7,311 nt of DNA from Candidatus Woesearchaeota archaeon (GCA_019323195.1 JAHWHQ010000006.1:1-7311); one strand, 5' to 3'; counted from the first letter of the stretch, positions 1 through 4,823 are shown. The notes: generated by a model not told the origin, from the letters alone. Program-made: numbers and translations.

Positions 1-247
1 CTGTCTCATTGGCCTCTGTAGGGGTTGTTTCATTTTTCTCTGCTGTTCCTGTCTCACTGCCTTCTATTACCTCTTCTCCAATATCAACCTGCTCTTTCAC
101 GGCCCCCCCTGTAATATCTGTCACCACCGGCTTAGTCTTTCCTGTAGAGCAGGAGCTGAGAATAATCATCATGATTGCCAAAAAAACCAAAACCTTTACC
201 CTCATCTTATTAGGCGTGAATGCAGCAGCATATTTAAATTTTTCCAT
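1..247 (-). CDS. Putative secreted lipoprotein, N-terminal part (cut by window start)
   Basis: The reverse strand stays open from an ATG at 247-245 to the window edge, giving 82 codons without a stop. Residues 15-33 form a signal peptide: a short basic n-region (M15-R-V-K), a hydrophobic stretch (about residues 19-30) and a lipobox L30-S31-S32-C33. After Cys33 comes a low-complexity region rich in Thr, Glu and Gly, typical of the flexible linker that tethers a lipoprotein domain to the membrane. The functional domain would lie beyond the window, so no specific function can be given. Two starts are possible: M1, or M15 (ATG at 205-203), which would give a more usual signal-peptide length. Neither has a clear Shine-Dalgarno. 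It is divergent from the endonuclease gene. Lipobox-type lipoproteins are known in archaea, but lipidation here is inferred. Confidence 0.72.
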   Translation of the reverse strand, partial: MEKFKYAAAFTPNKMRVKVLVFLAIMMIILSSCSTGKTKPVVTDITGGAVKEQVDIGEEVIEGSETGTAEKNETTPTEANET

Positions 248-328
248 TATGACTACTATCAAGTTATTAAACAATTTCCCCTGTCAAAACAAAGTTTTTA
301 TATATTCCAACAAAAAACCTGGAGATAT
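248..328. promoter_or_regulatory. Divergent promoter region with a shared TATA-like core
   Basis: This 81-bp gap separates the lipoprotein start (minus) from the endonuclease start (plus). It contains an AT-rich core at about 296-307 (TTTTTATATATT) that reads as a TATA element on both strands. On the minus strand an RNA starting about 26 nt downstream would have a leader of roughly 28 nt before the lipoprotein ATG. On the plus strand the same spacing falls close to the endonuclease ATG, so that gene may use a different start site. GGAG at 321-324 lies four nt before the plus-strand ATG and is its ribosome binding site. Confidence 0.45.
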
Positions 329-1594
329 ATGAAGATAATATCCGACCTTCACATACATTCAAGGTTCTCCAGGGCAACCTCCAAGCAGCTGGACATACAA
401 AACCTGGAAAAATACGCCCGGATAAAAGGTGTTAATCTCCTAGGCACAGGCGATTTTACACATCCGGAATGGCTAAAAGAGCTGAAAACCAGCCTGAAAG
501 AGGACGGAGATGGGATCCTGAGGACAAAAAGCGGTTTCCCTTTCATCCTTCAGACAGAGATATCACTCATATATACCCAGGACAAAAAGGGAAGAAGGAT
601 ACATCTTGTCCTGCTGGCAAAAGACCTTGATGTTGTAGGCCAGATAAACGAATACCTTGGAAAGATTGGAAGGCTTGACTATGACGGCAGGCCTATCTTC
701 AACAGGTCCTGCGTCGATGTTGTCGAGTCCCTTAAAAAGATCGATGACAGCATAGAGATAATACCTGCGCATTGCTGGACTCCCTGGTTCAGCCTTTTCG
801 GCTCTATGTCCGGCTTTGATTCTGTTGAGGAATGCTTCAGGGACCAGGCAAGGCATATCCATGCCCTGGAAACAGGATTATCGAGCGACCCTGCAATGAA
901 CTGGCGGCTATCCCAGCTGGACAGGTATTCCCTTGTAAGCTTCTCTGACTTACACAGCTTCTGGCCATGGCGCATAGGGAGGGAATCGACCATATTCGAA
1001 TTAAGCAGCCTAAGCTATAAGAACATAATCAATGCCATAAGGACAAAAAAAGGCCTTAAAGAGACCATAGAATTCCATGCTGAGGAAGGCAAATACCACT
1101 TCTCAGGCCATCGCTCATGCAATGTATGCCTATCTCCAAAAGAGGCGTTAAAGGCAAAAGACCTCTGCCCTAAATGCGGCAGAAAGATAACTGTAGGTGT
1201 TGCAGAAAGGATAGAAGAGCTGGCAGACAGGCCCGAAGGCTTTAGGCCAAAAGGCGCAGTCCCTTTCAGGAACCTCATACCGCTCTCTGAACTTATCGCA
1301 GGGATAACAGGGTCAGCAGTAAGCACAAAAAAGGTCTGGCAGGAATACAACAAGCTTATTGACGTGTTCGGTGATGAGATGAGCATCCTTCTTGACGCGG
1401 ACGAGTCCAAGCTGAAGGAAATTACCAGCGACAAGATAGCCAGCATAATAATAAGGAACAGGAGCCAGAAGATACCCTTTAGGCCGGGCTTTGACGGTGT
1501 CTATGGAAAGCCTGTATTCGACGAAGACGAGATCCAAGACGAAGAGCTTGTCACAAAATCAGAAGTAAAGCAGAAGGAATTGACGGATTTCTAG
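329..1594 (+). CDS. Endonuclease Q-type PHP-domain DNA repair nuclease
   Basis: This 421-residue protein has the PHP (polymerase and histidinol phosphatase) metal site: D6-L-H8-I-H10 at the N-terminus, G41-D42 and H45, E77, H148, E181, and the D207-L-H209 motif. A zinc ribbon follows with C264-x2-C267 and C280-x2-C283, then a helical C-terminal part. The start DLHIHSRFSRATSK, the order PHP then Cys4 then helical tail, and the length match endonuclease Q, described in Pyrococcus and relatives. EndoQ nicks DNA 5' of deaminated bases (uracil, hypoxanthine, xanthine) and abasic sites, in a repair route separate from glycosylases. The start has GGAG four nt upstream. All expected metal ligands are visible and the frame is intact. 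The last ~25 residues are acidic and charged, probably disordered. No partner repair gene lies beside it. The alternative label, generic PHP phosphoesterase, fits less well because of the Cys4 domain. Confidence 0.88.
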   Translation: MKIISDLHIHSRFSRATSKQLDIQNLEKYARIKGVNLLGTGDFTHPEWLKELKTSLKEDGDGILRTKSGFPFILQTEISLIYTQDKKGRRIHLVLLAKDLDVVGQINEYLGKIGRLDYDGRPIFNRSCVDVVESLKKIDDSIEIIPAHCWTPWFSLFGSMSGFDSVEECFRDQARHIHALETGLSSDPAMNWRLSQLDRYSLVSFSDLHSFWPWRIGRESTIFELSSLSYKNIINAIRTKKGLKETIEFHAEEGKYHFSGHRSCNVCLSPKEALKAKDLCPKCGRKITVGVAERIEELADRPEGFRPKGAVPFRNLIPLSELIAGITGSAVSTKKVWQEYNKLIDVFGDEMSILLDADESKLKEITSDKIASIIIRNRSQKIPFRPGFDGVYGKPVFDEDEIQDEELVTKSEVKQKELTDF

Positions 1595-1617
1595 GGCCAT
1601 ATCAGCAAAAACATAAG

Positions 1618-1630
1618 TTTTTTAAGTAAT
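1618..1630 (+). promoter_or_regulatory. TATA box upstream of the tRNA-Thr locus
   Basis: TTTAAGTA at 1621-1628, within a T-rich run, is a good archaeal box A. A spacing of about 26 nt predicts an RNA start near 1651. That is 5-6 nt before the first (duplicate) GCCTCCG at 1657 but about 90 nt before the complete tRNA-Thr at 1741. The tRNA-Arg promoter in this window shows the normal short spacing, which makes this offset notable. Confidence 0.6.
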
Positions 1631-1654
1631 CAAAGTTTCTTTTTTCTCACAACA

Positions 1655-1671
1655 ATGCCTCCGTAGCATAG
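1655..1671 (+). repeat. Upstream duplicate of the tRNA-Thr 5' end (17 nt)
   Basis: ATGCCTCCGTAGCATAG occurs here and again at 1739-1755, 84 nt apart, with no mismatch. The second copy is the 5' acceptor strand and start of the D-arm of tRNA-Thr. The first copy has no matching 3' acceptor strand before 1855, so it is a partial copy and not a tRNA gene. It sits where the upstream TATA box would place an RNA 5' end. Confidence 0.85.
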
Positions 1672-1676
1672 CTGCA

Positions 1677-1697
1677 CACTTTCTTTCCAAGAAAGTG
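1677..1697 (+). other. Hairpin resembling an anticodon arm (Gly UCC-like loop)
   Basis: CACTTTC (1677-1683) pairs fully with GAAAGTG (1691-1697) around the seven-nt loop TTTCCAA. The loop has the form of an anticodon loop (T33, TCC, A37, A38) that would read Gly codon GGA. The inner five pairs would be a normal anticodon stem; the two extra pairs are not normal. The preceding D-arm-like stretch has only a GCA/TGC stem with a four-nt loop, and no T-arm follows, so this is not an intact tRNA. It may be a tRNA-derived remnant or simply a stable leader hairpin. Confidence 0.45.
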
Positions 1698-1711
1698 AGC
1701 AAAGAAGGGTA

Positions 1712-1737
1712 CCATATTCGCTGTGCTCATATGGCAC
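1712..1737 (+). other. Imperfect palindrome just upstream of tRNA-Thr
   Basis: GTGC-T-CATATG-GCAC at 1723-1737 is a palindrome with one extra T. The overlapping CCATAT (1712-1717) and ATATGG (1729-1734) can form an alternative six-bp stem. It ends three nt before the tRNA-Thr acceptor stem. It could be a pre-tRNA leader hairpin or a protein site; nothing shows which. The rest of the gene-free stretch 1595-1740 holds only the TATA box, the 17-nt copy and the hairpin at 1677-1697. Confidence 0.3.
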
Positions 1738-1738
1738 G

Positions 1739-1755
1739 ATGCCTCCGTAGCATAG
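1739..1755 (+). repeat. Second copy of the 17-nt repeat, inside the tRNA-Thr 5' end
   Basis: This copy is identical to 1655-1671. Positions 1741-1755 are residues 1-15 of the complete tRNA-Thr. Confidence 0.85.
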
Positions 1756-1862
1756 TAGCTATTGCGTCTGACTTGTACGTTAAGATTGGGATTTCCTGCT
1801 CAAGAAAAATCCTTGGTCTTTAAGACATCAGAAGGTCGGGAGTGCAAATCTCCCCGGGGGCT
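1741..1862 (+). tRNA. tRNA-Thr(UGU) with a 49-nt intron
   Basis: Acceptor strand GCCTCCG (1741-1747) pairs with CGGGGGC (1855-1861), with one U-G. T8 and A9 are present. The D-arm is GCA/TGC with a U13-U22 mismatch. The anticodon stem TCTGA (1767-1771) pairs with TCAGA (1828-1832). The loop is C32-T33-TGT-A37 | A38, the variable loop is AGGTC, and the T-stem is GGGAG/CTCCC (1838-1842, 1850-1854). Discriminator T1862 (U73) is the base known as an identity element for archaeal tRNA-Thr. The mature RNA is 73 nt with CCA not encoded. It reads ACA codons. Two features are odd: the T-loop is TGCAAAT (G55 in place of U55), and the D-loop has G18-C19 in place of G18-G19. The T-run 1862-1868 may terminate it. 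Adenylate kinase starts 28 nt downstream. Confidence 0.88.
1778..1826 (+). other. tRNA-Thr intron at canonical position 37/38
   Basis: Removing 49 nt restores a seven-nt anticodon loop and a perfect five-bp stem. The central helix of the bulge-helix-bulge is CTTG (1772-1775) with TAAG (1821-1824), three Watson-Crick pairs plus one G-U. The bulge at the 3' site is A1825-C1826 | A1827. The outer helix is the anticodon stem itself. Inside the intron, 1782-1794 pairs with 1807-1820 around one bulged T, closing a 12-nt loop. The 5' bulge is four nt (1778-1781) beyond the cut, slightly larger than the ideal. Confidence 0.85.
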
Positions 1863-1889
1863 TTTTTTAAAAACAATAAAGGTGATACC

Positions 1890-2516
1890 ATGAATCTGAT
1901 ATTTTTAGGCCCTCCGGGCATTGGCAAAGGAACAGTTGCAAAAAAGGTAGTAAAGCAGAAGAACATCCCGCAGATCTCAACAGGAGACCTGTTAAGGGCG
2001 GCTGTAAAGGAAGGCTCTGAACTAGGCAAAAAGGCCAAGGAATACATGGACTCTGGAAAGCTCGTCCCTGACAGCCTGGTCATTGACCTTCTAAAGAACA
2101 GGATCTCAGAGCAGGACTGCAGCAGCGGCTTTATCCTTGACGGCTTTCCCAGGACAATACCGCAGGCAGAAGCCCTGGAAGGCAACGTAAAGATCCACAA
2201 GGTACTAAACTTCAAGGCGTCAAAAGAGACGATCATCCAGCGACTTTCAGGAAGGAGGACATGCAAGAGCTGCAGCGCGATCTACCATCTCCAGAACATC
2301 CCGCCGAAAGTGGAAGGAAAATGCGACAAGTGCGGCGGAGAGCTGTTCCAGAGGGATGATGACAAGCCAGAGGCGATAGAAAAGCGCCTGGAGGTATACA
2401 AGCAGCAGACTGCTCCTTTGATAGGCTTCTACAAGGAAAAAGGCCTGCTGAAAGACATAGACACAGAAAGGCCCCTCCCTGAGATAATAGCTGACACCAT
2501 AGCCGCAATTGGTTAA
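1890..2516 (+). CDS. adk: Adenylate kinase, long form with zinc-binding LID
   Basis: This 208-residue enzyme interconverts ATP + AMP and 2 ADP in the cytoplasm. The P-loop is G7-P-P-G-I-G-K13-G-T15. The AMP site shows S30-T-G-D33-L-L-R36 and D84-G-F-P-R88. The LID begins at R122-R-T and carries four cysteines, C125-x2-C128 and C145-x2-C148, the zinc-binding form common in Gram-positive bacteria. R155 and R166 are at the expected LID and core positions. Length and motifs are those of the bacterial-type Adk, unlike the unrelated-looking trimeric adenylate kinase of methanogens and Sulfolobus. The start is ATG 1890, with GGTGA at 1881-1885; an in-frame GTG at 1842 lies inside the tRNA T-arm and is rejected. 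It sits between two tRNA genes on the same strand. No TATA box is clear in the 27 nt after tRNA-Thr, so transcription with it is possible. Its Arg codons are mainly AGG, which the next tRNA reads. Confidence 0.95.
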   Translation: MNLIFLGPPGIGKGTVAKKVVKQKNIPQISTGDLLRAAVKEGSELGKKAKEYMDSGKLVPDSLVIDLLKNRISEQDCSSGFILDGFPRTIPQAEALEGNVKIHKVLNFKASKETIIQRLSGRRTCKSCSAIYHLQNIPPKVEGKCDKCGGELFQRDDDKPEAIEKRLEVYKQQTAPLIGFYKEKGLLKDIDTERPLPEIIADTIAAIG

Positions 2517-2551
2517 GCTTAAATATGACTGTTTATTCTTTTCTTCAATAT
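2517..2551 (+). promoter_or_regulatory. Promoter of tRNA-Arg
   Basis: TTAAATAT at 2519-2526 is a near-consensus archaeal TATA box, starting three nt after the adk stop codon. Its centre is about 29 nt before the tRNA-Arg G1, which would give an RNA with a leader of only a few nt. Confidence 0.65.
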
Positions 2552-2648
2552 GCGCCCCTAGCTCAGCTTGGATAGAGCGATTGATGCCAAACGCATCCGC
2601 TAAAGCCTCCTAAGCTATAGGTCCGGAGTTCGAATCTTCGGGGGCGCG
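2552..2648 (+). tRNA. tRNA-Arg(CCU) with a 22-nt intron in the anticodon stem
   Basis: Acceptor GCGCCCC (2552-2558) pairs perfectly with GGGGCGC (2641-2647); discriminator G2648; CCA not encoded. The D-arm is GCTC/GAGC with loop AGCTTGGATA, containing G18-G19. After removing 2582-2603 the anticodon stem is A27-T28-A29-G30-C31 with G39-C40-T41-A42-T43, five perfect pairs, and the loop is CTCCTAA with anticodon CCT (2609-2611). The variable loop is AGGTC. The T-arm is CGGAG/CTTCG with loop TTCGAAT. Levitt pair G15-C48 is present. Without intron removal the anticodon stem has two mismatches and no proper loop. It reads AGG, which is a very common Arg codon in the genes of this window. Confidence 0.93.
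2582..2603 (+). other. tRNA-Arg intron at non-canonical position 28/29
   Basis: The splice structure is clear. The central four-bp helix is AGCG (2576-2579) with CGCT (2598-2601), all Watson-Crick. The 5' bulge is A-T|T (2580-2582) and the 3' bulge is A-A|A (2602-2604), each cut after its second nt as the archaeal splicing endonuclease does. The intron helix is GATGC (2583-2587) with GCATC (2593-2597), five perfect pairs closing loop CAAAC. The outer exon helix of a full motif does not form, so this is the relaxed helix-bulge type typical of non-canonical introns. Confidence 0.9.
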
Positions 2649-2652
2649 TTTT
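2640..2652 (+). repeat. 13-nt repeat, copy 1, at the tRNA-Arg 3' end
   Basis: GGGGGCGCGTTTT spans the last T-stem base, the 3' acceptor strand, the discriminator and the first four T of the trailer. It recurs exactly at 2743-2755. Confidence 0.75.
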
Positions 2653-2659
2653 CTTTTTA
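2649..2659 (+). terminator. T-rich terminator of tRNA-Arg
   Basis: TTTTCTTTTTA follows the discriminator base directly. Archaeal RNA polymerase terminates at such T-runs without needing a hairpin. Confidence 0.5.
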
Positions 2660-2660
2660 T

Positions 2661-2742
2661 CTAATTGAGAAGGCCTATTGCGAACAAAGAGAGCAATAGT
2701 CCAAAGGGGTGTAGCGGGCGAAGCCCTTACGTGGGAACCTTA
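2661..2742. other. Hairpin-rich non-coding stretch between tRNA-Arg and serA
   Basis: Two inverted repeats are visible. CTATTGC (2675-2681) pairs with GCAATAG (2693-2699) across 11 nt. GGGC-GAA-GCCC (2716-2726) is extended by GTAG/TTAC (2711-2714, 2727-2730) with one bulged C, and AAGG/CCTT (2704-2707, 2738-2741) could close it further. The stretch lies between the convergent ends of tRNA-Arg and serA, so on the minus strand it is the serA 3' untranslated region and could stabilise or end that mRNA. No coding sequence is convincing. It could also be the body of a small inserted element, given the flanking 13-nt repeats. Confidence 0.4.
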
Positions 2743-2755
2743 GGGGGCGCGTTTT
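2743..2755 (+). repeat. 13-nt repeat, copy 2, overlapping the serA stop codon
   Basis: GGGGGCGCGTTTT is an exact second copy of the tRNA-Arg 3' end, 103 nt downstream of the first. Its last base is within the serA stop codon on the other strand. Confidence 0.75.
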
Positions 2756-3714
2756 TATTCTTTCTTAACTTCCGCCAGCCCATTAACGCAGTTCTCCACC
2801 TTCCCTTCCTTCAGCGCCTTCACTACCTGGTTCGCAGCGTCTATCGCAACGTTCAATTGCGCCTCCTTTGTCGATGCCCCCAGATGAGGTGTGCATATAA
2901 CCCTATCATGCGCGATCAATGACTGGCATATCGGAGGCTCCTGCTCATAAACGTCCAGAGCAGCTGTCCCAACCTTTCCGGAAAGTACTGCCTTCTCAAG
3001 CTCCTTCTCGTTTATGACCCCTCCTCTTGCAACATTTAGTATCCCTACACCGCCTTTCATCATAGAGAACTCCTTCCCAGAGATCATATTCCTTGTCTTG
3101 TCGTTCAGAGGGACATGCACAGTTATATAGTCAGCTTCCTTGATAAGCTCTTCAAACTCCGTCTTCCTTATGCCTGCCTCTTTCATCGTCTCCTCATCAA
3201 CAAAAGGGTCAGAGCAGATAACATCCATCTCAAGCGCATTGGCGACCTTTGCAACCTTCTTGCCCACATTGCCGAACCCTACGATCCCAAGGGTCTTTCC
3301 TTTCAGCTCTGTCGCCTTATACTTCTTCCTGTCCCAAACCCCGCCTTTCAGCTCAAGGCTGGAATGTATTATATGCTTTGACAGCATCATAAGCATAGTA
3401 AGGGTATGCTCAGCAGCCGCATTGGTGTTTCCAAAAGGCGTATTCTCGACAACAACCCCTTTGCCGGCAGCATACTCAGCATCTATGTTGTCATAGCCGA
3501 CCCCTGCCCTGGCGACAACCTTAAGGTTCTTAGCTGCATCGATAACCTCCTTAGTGACCTTGATGCCGCTCCTCACTATCATGGCATCTGCATCCCCGCA
3601 TATCCTGATAAGCTCCTCGACAGAGATGCCAGGCTTGTTCTCAACCTCAAGCCCGTTTTCCTTTAAAATCTCAGTTGCCTTCTCATTGACCTTGTCCGGA
3701 ATTAAAACCTTCAT
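2755..3714 (-). CDS. serA: D-3-phosphoglycerate dehydrogenase, short form without ACT domain
   Basis: This enzyme oxidises 3-phosphoglycerate to 3-phosphohydroxypyruvate with NAD, the first step of the phosphorylated serine pathway. The 319-residue protein shows the D-2-hydroxyacid dehydrogenase pattern: substrate-domain V72-G-Y-D-N-I-D78, NAD loop G146-x-G148-x2-G151, acidic D169 favouring NAD over NADP, and the catalytic set R230 (NVARGG), E259 (YEQEP) and H277 (TPHLGAST). It ends soon after the C-terminal substrate-domain helix, so the allosteric ACT/ASB domains of longer forms are absent and serine feedback through them is not expected. The start is ATG 3714, nine nt after AAGGAGG; an in-frame ATG at 3723 directly abuts that sequence and is less likely. 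It lies 23 nt after the aminotransferase, so the two are probably one transcript. Other 2-hydroxyacid dehydrogenases are possible, but the context supports SerA. Confidence 0.92.
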   Translation of the reverse strand: MKVLIPDKVNEKATEILKENGLEVENKPGISVEELIRICGDADAMIVRSGIKVTKEVIDAAKNLKVVARAGVGYDNIDAEYAAGKGVVVENTPFGNTNAAAEHTLTMLMMLSKHIIHSSLELKGGVWDRKKYKATELKGKTLGIVGFGNVGKKVAKVANALEMDVICSDPFVDEETMKEAGIRKTEFEELIKEADYITVHVPLNDKTRNMISGKEFSMMKGGVGILNVARGGVINEKELEKAVLSGKVGTAALDVYEQEPPICQSLIAHDRVICTPHLGASTKEAQLNVAIDAANQVVKALKEGKVENCVNGLAEVKKE

Positions 3715-3723
3715 TCTTATCAT

Positions 3724-3730
3724 CCTCCTT
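3724..3730 (-). promoter_or_regulatory. Ribosome binding site that decides the serA start
   Basis: AAGGAGG on the minus strand has no spacer to the ATG at 3723 and nine nt to the ATG at 3714, which favours the second start. Confidence 0.7.
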
Positions 3731-3737
3731 GTTAGAG

Positions 3738-4823
3738 CTAAAAATAACCTTCAATCTTTTCACAAACGTCTTTAACCTCATCTAATGTCAGGTCTCCCAT
3801 ATGCGCAATCCTGAACGTATTTGGCCTGCCTTCCTTATCCAGCTTCTCATTCAGCTTCCTGTACCCTGAATCTATGCTGTATCCCTTAACAGCCATGTCC
3901 TTCTTTATCATATTAAAATCCAGCTTCCTTGTATTCTTTATGCATGAAACTGTATTGGAATGGCAGCCTTCCTCAGAGAACATCTCAAAGCCTTTCTCCT
4001 TTGCCCAGTTCCTGACATAATCCGCCATCTCCTCATGCCTCTTGAACCTGTTCTCAAGCCCTTCCTGCTCAATCCTTTCAAGCTGCTTTCTTAGGGCGTA
4101 AAGGTGCGGTATTGAAGGCGTATAAGGTGTCTGGTCCTTGTCATACATCTTCTTAAGCTCCAGGATGTCAAAGTAATACCCCCTTCCTGCAACAGTCTCT
4201 GCTTTCTTGTATGACCTTTCGCTTATTGAGGCAACCGCAATGCCTGGAGGAAGAGCCAATGCCTTTTGCGAAGATGTCAGGCAGATGTCTATCCCCAGCT
4301 TGTCAGTTTCAATCTTCATCCCTGCAAGGGACGACACAGCATCAACAATCCATAATACACCAGGATGCTTTTTCATGACCTCAGATATCTCTATAAGGTT
4401 GCTTGCAACCCCTGTAGGGGTCTCATTATGTACCATGCAAAAGGCTTCGTAATCTCTATTAGAAAGCTCCCTGTCAACATCTTCAGCCTTAACTGCCTTC
4501 CCCCATTCATAGTCTATCTTTCCAACATCTCTGCTGCAGTTCTCTGAAAGTGCAGACCATTTCTTTGAGAATGACCCGTTAACAGCATGCAGGACCTTCT
4601 TATTAACACAGCACCTTATAGAGGCCTCCCAGAAGCCGGAGCCTGACGACGTAGATACCAGGACATCATTCTCAGTAAAAAAAAGCCTTTTCAGCCCGGG
4701 CTTTAAGCTCCCAAACAGGTCCTTAAACTCCTGTGTCCTGTGCCCTATCTGCGGGCGGCTAAGCTCCTCCAGTATCTCTTTCCTGACCTCTGTCGGCCCG
4801 GGAATAAACAGCTTGTTTGCCAT
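3738..4823 (-). CDS. Class V PLP aminotransferase, probable phosphoserine/serine-glyoxylate type
   Basis: This 361-residue fold-type I aminotransferase most likely converts 3-phosphohydroxypyruvate and glutamate to phosphoserine, the second serine step. Motifs seen: N-terminal F6-I-P-G-P-T-E12; the phosphate-contact region S57-T-S-S-G-S-G63; H132-N-E-T-P-T-G138; cofactor-ring residue D161 in V-D-A-V-S-S; the Schiff-base lysine K187 in T-S-S-Q-K-A. The pattern is that of the alanine-glyoxylate/serine-pyruvate branch, not classical SerC. In several thermophiles and archaea a member of this branch beside serA is thought to act as the phosphoserine aminotransferase, so the assignment rests on context. 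The start is ATG 4823 with GGAGGT seven nt upstream; an in-frame TTG at 4838 overlaps that site and is rejected. A true alanine-glyoxylate or serine-pyruvate aminotransferase is the alternative. Confidence 0.85.
   Translation of the reverse strand: MANKLFIPGPTEVRKEILEELSRPQIGHRTQEFKDLFGSLKPGLKRLFFTENDVLVSTSSGSGFWEASIRCCVNKKVLHAVNGSFSKKWSALSENCSRDVGKIDYEWGKAVKAEDVDRELSNRDYEAFCMVHNETPTGVASNLIEISEVMKKHPGVLWIVDAVSSLAGMKIETDKLGIDICLTSSQKALALPPGIAVASISERSYKKAETVAGRGYYFDILELKKMYDKDQTPYTPSIPHLYALRKQLERIEQEGLENRFKRHEEMADYVRNWAKEKGFEMFSEEGCHSNTVSCIKNTRKLDFNMIKKDMAVKGYSIDSGYRKLNEKLDKEGRPNTFRIAHMGDLTLDEVKDVCEKIEGYF

Noticed and set aside
9..332. Plus-strand open frame of 107 codons at the window start
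   Set aside because: It is antisense to the lipoprotein frame, which has a clear signal peptide and lipobox, and it runs through the intergenic promoter region. Its residue makeup is not protein-like.
1657..1737. Complete tRNA-Gly(UCC) gene upstream of tRNA-Thr
   Set aside because: The D-arm would have a four-nt loop, there is no T-arm, and no matching 3' acceptor strand occurs before 1855.
1656..1755. Second intron of 84 nt between the two copies of the tRNA-Thr 5' end
   Set aside because: Splicing there would give the same mature tRNA, but a bulge-helix-bulge at duplicated sequence needs a self-complementary four-nt helix, and none of the four-mers in the 17-nt repeat is self-complementary.
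1842..1889. Longer adenylate kinase start at GTG 1842
   Set aside because: It would lie within the T-arm of tRNA-Thr and add 16 residues before the conserved MNLIFLGPPG start, while ATG 1890 has a ribosome binding site.
2675..2699. CRISPR-like repeat or small CRISPR remnant
   Set aside because: Only a single inverted repeat is present, with no repeated spacing and no cas genes in the window.
1655..2742. Homology between the 84-nt and 103-nt intervals beside the two tRNAs
   Set aside because: Only short purine-rich words are shared by eye; their hairpins differ in sequence and position, so a common element family is not supported.
2665..2922. Plus-strand open frame of 85 codons after tRNA-Arg
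   Set aside because: It overlaps the hairpin stretch and the antisense of the serA C-terminus, has no ribosome binding site and no recognisable motif.
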